Part shown: in pieces, positions 21,907 to 32,873 of the stretch
Numbering within the stretch: the stretch's first letter is position 1
How the letters are laid out: each line of letters begins with the position of its first letter
Origin: Saprolegnia diclina VS20
Lineage: Eukaryota; Oomycota; Saprolegniomycetes; Saprolegniales; Saprolegniaceae
DNA: 64,000 nt
Direction: 5' to 3'
NCBI RefSeq assembly: GCF_000281045.1
Contig: NW_008246073.1
Coordinates: 525,648-589,647 of the forward strand
Made by a program: the position numbers and the translations under genes
Notes under the pieces: model-generated
Told to the model about the DNA's origin: nothing
The model's input: only the letters and a program-made list of their open reading frames with translations
Database searches by the model: none

Positions 21907-24409
21907 ATGCAGACGCTCATGTCGCTTCGGTCCATGACCTCGTCCAACGAGAGCGACGAAGACCCGGCGTTGGCAGCTGCATGCGACGGTGACGAGATCC
22001 TCCTCGACCCCAACCGGTTTGTCCAGCGCAGCCAGTGGGTGCCGCACAGGTAGTGTGTACGAGCAGATTTGACCTCATCGAAGAGAACGTAGTGCGCGTA
22101 AGCAGTGCCTCGTATGCGCGCGCGACTTTACGCTCTGGCGCAAGAAGCACACGTGCCGCATGTGCGGCGACGTCGTTTGCAGCCGCTGCTCGATGCACAA
22201 GCGAGTCGATCTCCCGCTGATCGAAAACAAGTTTCGCGTTTGCACGTGCTGCTTCTTTGCCTACCGCCAAGGCCTCAAGCCTACGGCGCCATCGACCCTG
22301 CGCTGGCGCAATGACGACATCCGCGCCGAACTGCTCGCGATGGACACGACAACAGTGACGAAGCTCACTCCGGACGCTACCGTCTTGTACGAGCCAGCAC
22401 CGGTTCTCCTCTATGATCCCGCGCTGGACGATGAGTGTACGATGTCGCGACCGGGAAGCAACGAATGCGATGACAGCTCGGACGCCTCCATGACACTCGA
22501 CGATATTTTGGACGAGGAAGACGCGGCCATGAACGCCCGGGAGCTCGAGCTTGAAGCTCAGGTACAAGCAAGTCGTCTCCGCGTCCAAGAGCTCGAGTCC
22601 AAGATTGCGTTGCAAGCGTCCAAGCAAGACTTGACGTTGCAGCAACAGCACGAGCTCCAAGAAGCCCGCAAGCTCATCGTTGAGCTCACGCGACAGCTCA
22701 AGGCGCAAGAAGATCAAGTCCAGCTACGCATGACGTTTCGTGAAAGCTTGTGTGTGGAACCAAGCACGCAACGGTCGCGGCGAATGAGCGGCCCGACGCC
22801 GCAGCAGCGGCTTAAAGAAGATCTCCAGCTCTCGACAGACACGGTGAAATTGCGTCGACGGCTGCAGAAGATGGAGCGGCAGCTCAAGCAAGCCGGCATC
22901 AATGTGGCCGAAGACATCCCGTACGACGAAGCCAAGGAAAAAGTCGCCGAGATCTCAGCGCGCCTGCAGGAGATCGGGTCGTCCGAGATCGTTTGCGACG
23001 ACAAGCAACTGCAAGCAGCGCTTCGTAAAGAGTACTTTCGACTTGAGCAGGACATGGAGCGCTACAACACGGCGCTTATGATGACGGACGAGTACATGGA
23101 AGCTGAGCGCCAGAAGGAGCTACAGTGGGAGCTGCAGCACTGCGCCACAAACGAAGCCGCGCTGCGGCAGCTCCGGTGCTGCATGCCGGTCAACCTCTCG
23201 GTGCTCACGGAGAAGGATTTGTCGGCGTGCATCGGCCCTGATTTGGCCAAGAAGCTCAAGCGCACCAACGTTCTACAGCTACTGCGCGTGGACCCCAAGA
23301 CGATCACGCGTATGCACCCTAGTGTCATCGAAGCCTACCGTCTCACGGGCCTCAGCGTTCTCGAGCGTCGAGCGCTACACGTTGTGCTCGCCACGCCTGC
23401 CGCCGAGTGGAAGAAGCAAGCGACGTCCGATGAACTCTCGGCGCGGAAGCTCGCCTGGTTCAAGAAGCTTCACGACGCGCTCGTTGATGGCATCGGCCAG
23501 CTCGAGCTGCACAAGACTTCCACTCACGACTGCGGTCGGCGCCAGCAGTGCCCAGCGGTCGTCGAATTAAAAGCGGAGGCTTTGTATACACGGCCCACGT
23601 CGAGTGTACCGTACCCCGCCGACGCCGTGTACTTTGTCCAAGACGTTGTGAAGAGTGATCCGGACGGGGCAGGCGAGAAGGCGCTTGCTGAAGTGCGCAA
23701 TCAAATTCTGCTTGACCGCCGACAAAAGGAGCTCAAGGCCCACTATGGCAACTTGCGCCTCGTGACGCAGGCGCTTGGTGCGATGGACGATCTAGACGCG
23801 GCGCTGAGTCGCTTCGCCACTGCCGAGGCGGCACTCGTGCAGCGCCAATGCCTTGACCAATGGTCTTCGCTGCTTCTAGACGCCCGGGACGTCGTGCTCA
23901 GCATGGCCAAGCGCAGCGGCATGCACCTCAGCGGGAAGCGCGATCCTTCAAAGGACGATAGCGACCCGCGCGCGACCGTCGAAGTTCACGTTGCCATGGA
24001 CGTTTTGCACTACGTGGAGGCGATGCTTGAAGAGATCGAATTGGCGCTGCTCGTGGAGCCGACATCGGGAGCACGAACGCGAATCGTCGCGCAGCTCAAG
24101 GCCGTGCGTGACGTCAGCAGCGACCTCGGCGTCCGCAACCGGGCAATTGCTCCGACATACAGCGAGAAGACCACCCGCTTGAGCTGGAAGCAGCTGCAGG
24201 CGCCAGATTCGGTTGCCGTAACGACGCAAGCACCGACAGCGCCAACTACTACAACTGCTCCAAGTACAACTCGTCCTGCAGTGAGCTTTCTCGATGAAAT
24301 CAAGGCCAAGAAGGCATCTGCCGCCAAGGCGCCGGTTGACATGCTCGCTGCCATCAAGGCCCGGCGACACAGCAAGCCAACATTGCTCGACGTGCCCAAC
24401 TCGGCTTAG
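21907..24409 (+). CDS. FYVE zinc-finger coiled-coil protein
   Basis: Two exons (21907-22049 and 22093-24409, 43-nt intron) give 819 residues. The FYVE finger is split by the intron: QWVPHS then ARKQCLVCARDFTLW, followed by KHTCRMCGDVVCSRCS; the usual R(R/K)HHCR ligand-binding motif appears as KKHTCR. FYVE domains bind phosphatidylinositol 3-phosphate on endosomes. Residues about 180-330 form a long coiled coil. A helical middle domain (TNVLQLLRVDPKTITRMHPS) is unfamiliar. The C-terminus has two short motifs, FLDEIKAKK and MLAAIKARR, that resemble WH2/actin-binding or autoregulatory tails; this is only a resemblance. The altered His in the RHHCR position may weaken lipid binding. Confidence 0.88.
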
Positions 24410-24504
24410 GCTACTCCACATTCAGATCCGGCCAGATGCATGGCGTCTACAGCAGATCAGAATGTTAGATAAATGTGTTCGTGTTCTTAGTACAAGCGTC
24501 ATTG

Positions 24505-25974
24505 CTAAACCATCCAGTCTCGGTCGTGGCATTGAAATGTGAGGTGTGTGGGTGTGCGGGCGAGGAGCTGCTGCATAGCAACAAAGACGCCGATCTCGTC
24601 GACGGGCACACCGTTGATGGCTACAAGGCGGTCGCCGGCGCGGACGTTGCGTAGCTTTGTGGCCTTGCTCACGACAAGCACAGTAGCCATCTGGACGTAG
24701 TAGTGCTTGAATTGCAAGCCCCAGACGTCGTCACCGTCCCACTCAATCGTGACCTCCGAGGGGCCTTCCTGGCGGAGCAAGAGCTTGTTGTTTTCGATGC
24801 AGGCTGCCAGATCGCACCGCGAAGGCTGCGCCACCGCAGGCTTCGCGCAGCCGTCCGCAATAATGTGCTCAAGGCGCTGAAACAGCAGCGAAACAGGCTT
24901 CTGAGCTGCCTGGAGAAAGTCGATACACGCCGGCAGCGTGAAGCGCTTCATTGGCACCTCGGCGATCGAGACAAGTACGTCGCCGACAGAAATGCAGTTG
25001 ACCGCAGCTGCAATGCCCTCACCCGTGCAAAAGAGCACGGCGAGTTGGTTCGCGCTATTCTTGTGCAAGGCGATCCCAAGCGGCTCCCCGTACCACTGGA
25101 CGAGCGTAAACACGTGCGCGCCGTCGCGGTGGTCCATCGAAAGCGGAATGAACTCGCTCTTGCACACACCAGCGTCGTCGTCAGCGTCGTACGACCGTGA
25201 CGACATGAGCATCGGCACAACGCTCTCACCCGTCTTGACTTGTGTCGCTCGGCGCGTCGACAAGGGCATCAAACTCGAACGGTTACTCGAAATCATGGCG
25301 TACTGCTGTGGGTCGTAATCGAAGAGACTGTCGCGGCTACCGTCGTCATCATCGTCGTAGTCATCGCGTAGACCATCGCTCCAGTACGGTTCCGGCACGA
25401 CGTCGATGCCGTTGAACTTTGTGCGAGTCATGGGTGGCGCCGTATCGATAAAGTCGGCCGCCGTCGACGGAGGTACCTCTGGACCACTGCGAAACTTGCT
25501 CGGGAGGGTCGTTGCATTGCTCGGGACACTCACACTGGTAGCGACTGGCGGTGTTGGTGGCGGTGGCGTCGCATCGTACTCGACCGACGCGACGGGCATC
25601 GGGACGTCCGAGAGGCGCAGTGACGCCGCGTTGGAGGTGAAGCTGTCGTCGTTGTTGGAGTGGACTTCGCGGATCTGGCGCCGAAACGAGAGGATCGCTG
25701 GCTTCACAATGTTCTTGAGCAGCGCCATCGTTGCCTCAAAGCCAATGTCGATCGTTGAGTGCTCGTTGATGCCGATGAGCTCGTCGCCATGCTGGATCTG
25801 GCGTAGGTCCGGGTTGCATTTTGCATCGGCCGCCTCTGTCTTGCCCTTGACGATGCTTTTGTTGCGGCGATTCTTGATAAGCAAGCCAAGGCTCTTGTCG
25901 TTCCACTTGGCCATGTACGTAATGTACGCCATGTTGGACCGCGCCGAGTCGGCTACGCATGGTCGTGAGCGCAT
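24505..25974 (-). CDS. Protein with three PDZ domains
   Basis: Single exon, 489 residues (or 475 from the second ATG, MAYITYMAKW). Three PDZ-type domains are visible: residues about 15-98 (KWNDKSLGLLIKN ... FRRQ), about 285-370 (QWYGEPLGIALHK, with GDVLVSI and a VSLLFQR end) and about 395-480 (GDDVWGLQFKH, with GDRLVAINGVPV). Linkers are Ser/Pro-rich and low complexity. Each domain keeps the GLGL-like carboxylate-binding loop in the form P/S-LGI/L. PDZ-only proteins usually act as scaffolds for C-terminal peptides. It is the first of three neighbouring PDZ genes on this strand. Confidence 0.88.
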   Translation of the reverse strand: MRSRPCVADSARSNMAYITYMAKWNDKSLGLLIKNRRNKSIVKGKTEAADAKCNPDLRQIQHGDELIGINEHSTIDIGFEATMALLKNIVKPAILSFRRQIREVHSNNDDSFTSNAASLRLSDVPMPVASVEYDATPPPPTPPVATSVSVPSNATTLPSKFRSGPEVPPSTAADFIDTAPPMTRTKFNGIDVVPEPYWSDGLRDDYDDDDDGSRDSLFDYDPQQYAMISSNRSSLMPLSTRRATQVKTGESVVPMLMSSRSYDADDDAGVCKSEFIPLSMDHRDGAHVFTLVQWYGEPLGIALHKNSANQLAVLFCTGEGIAAAVNCISVGDVLVSIAEVPMKRFTLPACIDFLQAAQKPVSLLFQRLEHIIADGCAKPAVAQPSRCDLAACIENNKLLLRQEGPSEVTIEWDGDDVWGLQFKHYYVQMATVLVVSKATKLRNVRAGDRLVAINGVPVDEIGVFVAMQQLLARTPTHLTFQCHDRDWMV

Positions 25975-26373
25975 ATTTGTCGCACTAGAGTCTACTGACT
26001 GGATGTTGTTGATGCGATCGAAATTGACGTGCGCAGCAGAAGAGCATTCTCTAGCGCGGGGTGGCGCTTCGCAGACTCGTTCGGCTCAACCTAGTACGGG
26101 CTGTCGTCCCGTCTCGCTCCAAGCATGCGTCGTACCTGGGCTTTGGGGTCGATCACTGGAGCTGGCGGAAGGTCGCCCAATGGCGCTCGGCGCTTGCCAT
26201 AGTCAAAAAGGTTGGACAGCCGCGTCATGGACTGCGATCGTGGTCGGGACTTGAATAAAAGGCAAATGCTGCCAGAAGGATATAAACTCACTGAACGGAC
26301 CTTTACGCGCCACATGTCGCATGTCCAAGAGGCTTTCTTAGCAGACACGGATGTGTTATTGACGCCAATATTG
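25975..26373. other. Intergenic, no gene seen
   Basis: A 399-bp gap between two tandem PDZ genes. Only short frames are present, with no domain or repeat. It should hold the 3' end of the gene to the right and the promoter of the 24505-25974 gene. Confidence 0.5.
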
Positions 26374-27867
26374 CTACAAAGATACACTGGCCTCGGAAGC
26401 ACCCGAGGCGCGTAGGAACTCGAGGCGGATCGGTTTGGGCAGAGTTTGGAGAAAGTGGATCGACTGCTGGTACCCGATGCGCGCCGTCTCAAAGCCATTG
26501 ATGACCACGAGCTCGTCACCAACTGCAAATTTCGATGCCAAGTCCGCGGGCGGAATCCCCACTTGCGTCACAAGCAGGCGAGAGTTCACGAACTTCAACG
26601 TCAGGCCGAGGGTGCCTTGGCGCCAGCGTACTTTGTAGTATCCTGTTGCCGCTGGCACAGGAGCTTTTGGCGTCTTGGTGTCCGGCTTTTTAGCAGCAGG
26701 TGCTGAGGTATGACCTCCACCCGTGAAGCCCGAGATGACGAAGTCGATGAAGTTACCGAACCCAAGAGGTTGGACGGGCGCGACGACCGTTGGCGCAGGC
26801 GGAAGTGGCGTGAGGGCTGACGTTGCGGCAGGAGGTACAACGACGCTCGCCGCAGGCGTGGATGCAACGATCATGTGCGGTACAAGGATGGGCTGGCGCT
26901 CTGGAGTGTACCCGGCGACGTTGTACTGCACCGGCAGATACAGCGGATGGGTTGATGGGGCTCCTACCATTGCGGAAGTTGATTCAGTCGGTGGCTGAGT
27001 AACGACGGCAGTGGTTGAGGGGGATCGCGGCGCCGGTGGATTGGGTGTCGACGGTAGCGGTTCAATTGCGGTCGAGCTTCTCGGAGACTTGGCGCCCGGC
27101 GGGATTTTGAAGAGGTTTTGCCAGCGCGCGGGGGGTGCTTTTGGCCGTGGGCTACCCGTCAGTGACGGTGTTGCCATCGTCGCCGCGTCTGTGCTTTTGG
27201 TCATTACGAAGCTGTCAAGCTGGTCTTCGAGGCTGGTCATCGTCGCCGCCTCAAGTGTGGCATCACTCGAGATAAACAAGGCTTCGAGGTCCGCTGCTTT
27301 TGAGCAGTGGGGGCAGCGACAGTAGGCCAGCGACGAATGGCTCGATGCGGCAGACGCTGTCGACGCGATGGGTGAGGCGTCGTTGTGGTCGTGAGTGTCT
27401 GCCAAGAGCGATACGAGCGTCTGGTACACTTCATCGGACGTCAGCAACGAGGACTCGGAGTCGACGACGGTCTGTGTTGGGCTGCGGGCGAATATGAGCG
27501 ACGCTGGTCTCGGGACGGAGTGCAGCAGCTGCATGACGCTTGCGTAGTCACACCAGAGCACCAATTGACCATTGACAGCCAAGAGAACGTCGCCCGCATT
27601 GACTTCATCGCACGCCGACGCCTTCACAACTGTCCGTCCATTTTCGTTGATGAGCGTAAGTCCAAGTGGCCCCGCTCCCCAAGAAACCTCGACTTGCGTC
27701 AACTGCGCAAGCTCGTGTTGCAACAAGAGTCGCTCCGAGCTCAGCGAGATGTCTTGAATTGACTGTCGTCGAAAGAGGCTCTTGCGCTGCAGCTTCTGCA
27801 ACGTCGCGGGGCTAGGCGGCGCGTCGGCAACTCGCGGCTCCATGGCAGTGCGCTGACTGGTTTTCAT
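26374..27867 (-). CDS. Protein with two PDZ domains and a Pro-rich middle
   Basis: Single exon, 497 residues; a second ATG (MEPRVADAPP) eight codons in is an alternative start. PDZ 1 spans about 55-130 (WGAGPLGLTLINENG, GDVLLAVNGQLV). The middle (about 190-390) is Pro/Ala/Ser/Thr-rich and includes a Cys/His cluster (CRCPHCSK) that may be a small metal site. PDZ 2 spans about 405-485 (WRQGTLGLTLKFV, GDELVVINGFET), near the C-terminus. Its PDZ sequences are closest to those of the two flanking genes, so the three probably arose by tandem duplication (inference). Confidence 0.87.
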   Translation of the reverse strand: MKTSQRTAMEPRVADAPPSPATLQKLQRKSLFRRQSIQDISLSSERLLLQHELAQLTQVEVSWGAGPLGLTLINENGRTVVKASACDEVNAGDVLLAVNGQLVLWCDYASVMQLLHSVPRPASLIFARSPTQTVVDSESSLLTSDEVYQTLVSLLADTHDHNDASPIASTASAASSHSSLAYCRCPHCSKAADLEALFISSDATLEAATMTSLEDQLDSFVMTKSTDAATMATPSLTGSPRPKAPPARWQNLFKIPPGAKSPRSSTAIEPLPSTPNPPAPRSPSTTAVVTQPPTESTSAMVGAPSTHPLYLPVQYNVAGYTPERQPILVPHMIVASTPAASVVVPPAATSALTPLPPAPTVVAPVQPLGFGNFIDFVISGFTGGGHTSAPAAKKPDTKTPKAPVPAATGYYKVRWRQGTLGLTLKFVNSRLLVTQVGIPPADLASKFAVGDELVVINGFETARIGYQQSIHFLQTLPKPIRLEFLRASGASEASVSL

Positions 27868-28664
27868 CTCGGTCGCGTGTAGAGGTTTGGGCGCACCACA
27901 TGGTGATCACATTGTGCAGGCCGATTGCGCGCGATGCTTGCAGAACGCTCGCTGCGGCGCTGAAGAATATGTATGAAGATATAGCGAGTGTGGAGGGTAC
28001 CATGGTAGCTGCGCGCTAGTTTCGCTTTTACCGTGAGCAAACTGGACGTGCTCGCAGCTACAGCTGGCGGCGATACTAGTATTTCGGTGCTCGATCCATG
28101 AAAGCGCCACGAGTGCATCGTTGGTCGCCCACCTCAGAGTGGGCGCCAGTGTATAATCGACAGCCCAGGACGACGGAGATGGCAACGACAAGTGCACGGA
28201 CGCGTACGCACACAGTGCTAGAGGGGCACCACTCATGGCGACAAGAGCACGGTCTGGAGGGCTCGTGCTCGTGTACCTCGTGTACCTAATTCGAGAGCGA
28301 GAGCGCCAACGCTGCTATGAAACATCTCGGTGGCGCTGTGTCCCACGACTTTGTCATGGCCGCTCCCGTTGGCTCCAGCCAGCACTTCGACGTAGCAAGG
28401 GTATATAAGAGATGCCTTGGACGTAGTAGCTTTCATGGGTTCTTACCGTCGTCTTGGTGCTGCTTGTGAAGAAAACAGAGTCGAGACCGTGTCGACAAGG
28501 TCGCGATGCACTGCGGATGCCCCAAGAGTCGCGTCTGCTTCGGTAGCACGCTTGTCAAGGTCAAGAGTAGAAAGTCGACACAAAGAGGCGCTTGGATTAC
28601 GATGAGTTCATAATAAATACAGTACGTAGTACGAACTCGGCGTCTTGAAAAGAGCAGGCACCGC
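27868..28664. other. Intergenic, no gene seen
   Basis: About 800 bp between two minus-strand PDZ genes. Frames are short and overlap on both strands. A 10-bp palindrome ATACTAGTAT lies near 28074. I find no RNA gene, repeat array or domain. Confidence 0.5.
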
Positions 28665-31600
28665 CTAGGCGGCGGCATTGGCGTCTGCGAGCGCCTGACG
28701 ACGGAAGACGAGGAACGTCGGCTTGCGCACCGATTGCATCACCTGCGACGCGGCCGCGAGCGAGAGGTTCCGGACACGAACGTCGGCGACGGAAATGAGC
28801 ACGTCGCCGCGACGAATCAAGTCCGACTGCGCCGAAAGCCCATCGCCAGTAAAGTCCTTGACAAAGTTCTCGTCCTGCGCGTTCTTGCGCACCACGATGC
28901 CGAGAGGGCCGCCTTCCCAGACAACAGAAAAGATGGCACCGGCCTTGGCCTCGGACGAGCTCGGGCTGCCGTGGGCGTCGTCCACCGATGTCGAGATGCC
29001 GCGCGCCGACGTCGGGACCATGTCAATCGACACCTGCGAGCGCCGGTCGATGGGCGCGCGCAAAAAAACAAGCGACACGGGCGTCGGCGTCTCCTTCAGG
29101 ACGCGCGACGTCTCCTCGAGCGTGGCTTGACGCACAGTGATGTTGCCAACGGCGACGAGGACGTCGCCCACGTTAATAATGTCCGACTCGCCCGCGAGGC
29201 CACCCCCGGTGAGCGCCATGACGCATACCTCGTCATGGCGGTTGAGCTTGATCGCAATGCCAAGCGGACCGCCTGTCCAGATAATCGAGTAGAGTGTGCT
29301 CATCGCGTCGTCCTGATTGGTCAGGACCATCGGGTTTGCGTCAGATGCACGGTCCGTCATCGCTGACACGTCGGACGCGCGATCCGTAAAACTCGGCGCC
29401 AACTCGCGTGTCGTGTCGTCCAAGTGGTCAGCGAGAGGCACGGCCACCGGCATGTCTTCCATTGCGGCTGTCGGCGTCAGTACCGTCGAGTGCATCGGCG
29501 AGTGCGCCGACGAGAGCGGCGACTGGAGCGGGGTCATGACCTCAGGCGACTGCATGGGTGTGAACACGGGCGCGGGCGACATGACGGGCGACATGACGGG
29601 CGACATGACGGGCGACGGGAGTGCTTGGGGCGTCATGATGACCGAGAGCGGCGCGTAGGCTCCACTGAGAGCCGGCGATGCCAAGGGCGAGTCAATTGCA
29701 ACGCACACAGACGGCGGCTGGATGCTGACGCGGGGCGCCAGCAGCGGGCTCTCGGGCACAAGAAGAGCTGGAGGTGCGGGGTCGCGTACCACCGGGCGTC
29801 GAAGGACCTCAATACTTTTGGCAGCCGTCACACGCGTTTCAATCGCTTCGGTGGGCGGTGACACCGCCACTGTGACGATGGTCGGTAGCTCTTCCTGGGC
29901 GACGAAGGGGGCTTCGACAGATGCAGGCGCTTTGTCGGCAACGACGGGTGTTTGGACGTCGGCACCAGCAACGGACGTATCGGGGATCGGAAGCACAGCC
30001 TTGTTGACACTGTTCAGTTGCGCCGGCTGGTGCACAACGACCGGTGACGGACGGCGCTCAAAGACGAGGGCGGCGGGTTTCTGGATGCACTTGAGAAAGT
30101 CCACAGTGCCCGCGAGGCCAAGCGGCTTGGCTGGGACACCCGTCACCGAGACGAGGACGTCGCCCACTACGATCGCGCCCGACTCTTCCGAGAGGCCCTT
30201 GCCCGTCACCTGGGCGACATACACGTCGTCCGTGTCATTAAGCTTGAGGACAATGCCGAGAGGCCCGGTCTTCCAGAGGAGCGAGTAAACCACGGGCCCG
30301 GAAGATGACGGCTCGTCATCGATGACAACTTCGGCGTCGTCGTCATCATCATCCAGGGCGCCCTTGCAGAAACGGAGCGTGATCGGCTTTGGACCCTTCA
30401 TCGCCTGGAGCGACGCCGCGTACCCGACGTCTGCAACGAGGACGCCGTTGACAGCGATGAGCTCGTCGCGCGCTTGAATTTGCGCCAAGTTGGGGTCCGT
30501 CGCCGTGCCGGTGGTCTCGCGAACCACGGCATGGACGTCATCCTCCAAATGAATAACGACACCGAGCTTGCCCCGCGTCCAGACGACTTGGTACTCCGCG
30601 TCGAGGACCGGCGTTTCCTCTGAAATCGACGACTGCGTCTGCAGCAGCACGGGCGGCTGCAAAAACGTTTCTCCGAGCGTACCGGGAAGCACCACGGTTG
30701 TGCCCGTCGACCGCTCGAAATCTGGCAGCGCCATCATCGCAATGGACTGCTGGTCGCTCGCATCGTCTCCAAACGAGTCCTTCGGGGATGGCAGCGGCGA
30801 CGGAACGGGAGCTCGCGTCGGTGCTGCGAGGACGGGTGCTACAACGTCGGGTTCAACCTTGGCTGTCGACGGCTGGCGCGCCCTGCGGTGCTCAAAGTCA
30901 AGAACAGCGGGCTTTTGGATACACTGAAGAAAGTCGACCGTGCCTGCGAGACCAAGCGGCGCAGTTGGCACGCCCGTGACAGCCACGAGGATGTCGCCGA
31001 CGGCAATCTTGCCGGATGTCGCCGAGAGGCCCTTGTTGGTGAGCTGCTGCACAAAGATTTCGTCGTTCTTGTTCTTCTTGAGAACGATGCCCAGGGGACC
31101 CGTCTTCCACACGAGCTGGTACGGCTCGGCAGGTCCGTCCGCCTCGACCATTGTGTCGATGAGCGTCCCCGAGGCCATCGCGCGGCGGAAGCGGAGATGG
31201 ATCGGTTTCTTCCCGCGCATGCGGAGGAGCGCTTCGTTGTAGCCAATCGAGGCCACGGATGCATCGTTGACGTAGAGGAGCTCGTCGCGCGGTTCGATTT
31301 GACCTGTGCTCGGGTCGGAGCTTGGCGTTGTGCGCTCCTTGACGACAGCGCGGCCGCCTTCTTCGAGGTGGATCACGACCCCAAGTTTGCCTTGGGACCA
31401 CGTGACGTTGTACTCGTTCGCGAGCAGTGGTGGCAGTGCAAACGCCGTCGGAATCGTCATCGCCTTGGAGCCACGCCGTGGCCGCTCCGGCTCGGGTTCC
31501 GTAGCCTCGGGCTCTGGGACGACGGCCGGCACCGATCGCGCAGGTTCGACGCGGAGAGGGGGCTCAGGTTTCGACGGCGATCGAAAAGTAAGCGTAAGCG

Positions 31601-32474
31601 GCAAGTCCCGCTCGCTAAGCCGTGCTTTTACTTGGTCCCAGCTCATGGACGTGCAGTCCTCCCAGTTGATGGCCACAAGCACATCATTCACGGACGCCGA
31701 CGACAGACCAGCCGTCGTCTCCACTTTGTCCGACTGGTCTTCAACGCGCTTGATGACAGCTTGCTGCTTCGAGTTACAACGCAGCGCGACGGCCAGTGAG
31801 TCACGGTGCCAAATGAGATCGTACTCGGCCTTCGCCGACGACGCTCTGAGCACCGAACCAGATGTCGACGATGACGATTGCTGTCGCGTTGACGACGAGG
31901 ACGCTTGACGCGACGACGCGCGAGGTTGGGATGGCATGCGAGGCACCGGTTCCGCAGACACCTGGCGCGTGCGCGAGTCCGACGACGACGGATGTCGCCT
32001 CTGGCTATCTTGTGACGGTTGGCGGTGCGTCCGTTGGTCCTGATGTGACGGCGCACGCTGCACAGGTGCTTGGTGGTGTTGAGGTGCCTGCTGCTGTAGG
32101 TGATACTGCAGAGGTGCGGGGTGACTTGACTGTGGGTAGTGCTGTGGCGGCTGCACATACTGGGGTGGCTGTTGCTGGTATTGCGGCTGCTGGTGTTGCG
32201 GCTGCTGGTATTGCGGCTGCTGGTATTGCGGCTGCTGGTATTGCGGAGGTTGGTGCTGGTATTGTGGAGGTTGCTGCTGGTATTGCGGAGGTTGCTGCTG
32301 GTATTGCGGCTGCTGGTACTGCAGCGGGTCGACCTGGTACTGCGGCTGCTGCGGGTTGGCCTCCTGCCTGCCGGCGCGGCGCGGCTCGTGGCGGCCTCGA
32401 TCCACGTCGAGGACGTTGCCGTACCCAGACGTCTTCTTCTTCAACGCTCGGTAGTTCTGCATCCCGCCCGACAA
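28665..32474 (-). CDS. Large scaffold with seven PDZ domains
   Basis: Single exon, 1,269 residues. The N-terminal 40 residues are basic; about 45-200 is Gln/Pro/Tyr-rich (repeats of QYQQPQ) and then Ser/Arg-rich. Seven PDZ domains follow: about 217-300, 350-430, 455-530, 630-705, 745-820, 1080-1160 and 1190-1265. Domains 3 and 5 share GLAGTVDFL(Q/K)CIQKPA, and domains 2 and 4 share (S/T)xGKLGVVIHLE. The pair 2-3 was therefore duplicated as a unit to give 4-5. Between domains 5 and 6 lies a Ser/Thr-Pro-rich linker with a MSPV repeat (DNA ATGACGGGCGAC repeat near 29580), a likely kinase-target region. Probably a multivalent scaffold; ligands are unknown. Confidence 0.9.
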   Translation of the reverse strand: MSGGMQNYRALKKKTSGYGNVLDVDRGRHEPRRAGRQEANPQQPQYQVDPLQYQQPQYQQQPPQYQQQPPQYQHQPPQYQQPQYQQPQYQQPQHQQPQYQQQPPQYVQPPQHYPQSSHPAPLQYHLQQQAPQHHQAPVQRAPSHQDQRTHRQPSQDSQRRHPSSSDSRTRQVSAEPVPRMPSQPRASSRQASSSSTRQQSSSSTSGSVLRASSAKAEYDLIWHRDSLAVALRCNSKQQAVIKRVEDQSDKVETTAGLSSASVNDVLVAINWEDCTSMSWDQVKARLSERDLPLTLTFRSPSKPEPPLRVEPARSVPAVVPEPEATEPEPERPRRGSKAMTIPTAFALPPLLANEYNVTWSQGKLGVVIHLEEGGRAVVKERTTPSSDPSTGQIEPRDELLYVNDASVASIGYNEALLRMRGKKPIHLRFRRAMASGTLIDTMVEADGPAEPYQLVWKTGPLGIVLKKNKNDEIFVQQLTNKGLSATSGKIAVGDILVAVTGVPTAPLGLAGTVDFLQCIQKPAVLDFEHRRARQPSTAKVEPDVVAPVLAAPTRAPVPSPLPSPKDSFGDDASDQQSIAMMALPDFERSTGTTVVLPGTLGETFLQPPVLLQTQSSISEETPVLDAEYQVVWTRGKLGVVIHLEDDVHAVVRETTGTATDPNLAQIQARDELIAVNGVLVADVGYAASLQAMKGPKPITLRFCKGALDDDDDDAEVVIDDEPSSSGPVVYSLLWKTGPLGIVLKLNDTDDVYVAQVTGKGLSEESGAIVVGDVLVSVTGVPAKPLGLAGTVDFLKCIQKPAALVFERRPSPVVVHQPAQLNSVNKAVLPIPDTSVAGADVQTPVVADKAPASVEAPFVAQEELPTIVTVAVSPPTEAIETRVTAAKSIEVLRRPVVRDPAPPALLVPESPLLAPRVSIQPPSVCVAIDSPLASPALSGAYAPLSVIMTPQALPSPVMSPVMSPVMSPAPVFTPMQSPEVMTPLQSPLSSAHSPMHSTVLTPTAAMEDMPVAVPLADHLDDTTRELAPSFTDRASDVSAMTDRASDANPMVLTNQDDAMSTLYSIIWTGGPLGIAIKLNRHDEVCVMALTGGGLAGESDIINVGDVLVAVGNITVRQATLEETSRVLKETPTPVSLVFLRAPIDRRSQVSIDMVPTSARGISTSVDDAHGSPSSSEAKAGAIFSVVWEGGPLGIVVRKNAQDENFVKDFTGDGLSAQSDLIRRGDVLISVADVRVRNLSLAAASQVMQSVRKPTFLVFRRQALADANAAA

Positions 32475-32873
32475 GAAATGCGCCGCGTTTGATATATTGC
32501 AGCCGCAATATTAATATTGAACGGTAAAGTGACCAACCCTGGGTCTGGCTCGTCCATACGCCAATCAGATCGTCGCATGCTATTTTTTCTCCTATTTTGC
32601 TCAAATCAGTCAGCGTTTGCGCTACAAATCCCTTGATATTCGACGCGCACGGCACCATTTTATTGCGCCGCGAGGACGCCGTGAAATATATATTCGGTAA
32701 GACCCCGGGGCACCATTTCTGTGGGGCGCGAGGCAGGGCGCGATTGGATCCCGAAGGGGGCGTCCCGGGGCACCGCAGCTAGGGTTGGGGCTGTGGCAAC
32801 GACGGGTGGAGTGGAGTTGCGTGACGCACACACTCACGAACGGCCAAAGTCGGGTCTGGGCTAACTTGGCTTG
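32475..32873. promoter_or_regulatory. Divergent promoter region, PDZ scaffold / CK2 beta
   Basis: About 400 bp separate the two start codons. GGCACCATTT followed within 15 bp by GCGAGG occurs twice about 60 bp apart (near 32650 and 32709), and CCCGGGGCACC occurs twice (near 32705 and 32764). These short repeats could be promoter elements. No gene is visible. Confidence 0.4.

Noticed and set aside
32139-32492. Leu/Val-rich frame (RLLVLRLLVL repeats) on the plus strand
   Set aside because: Antisense of the QQPQYQ repeats at the N-terminus of the seven-PDZ gene; composition artefact.
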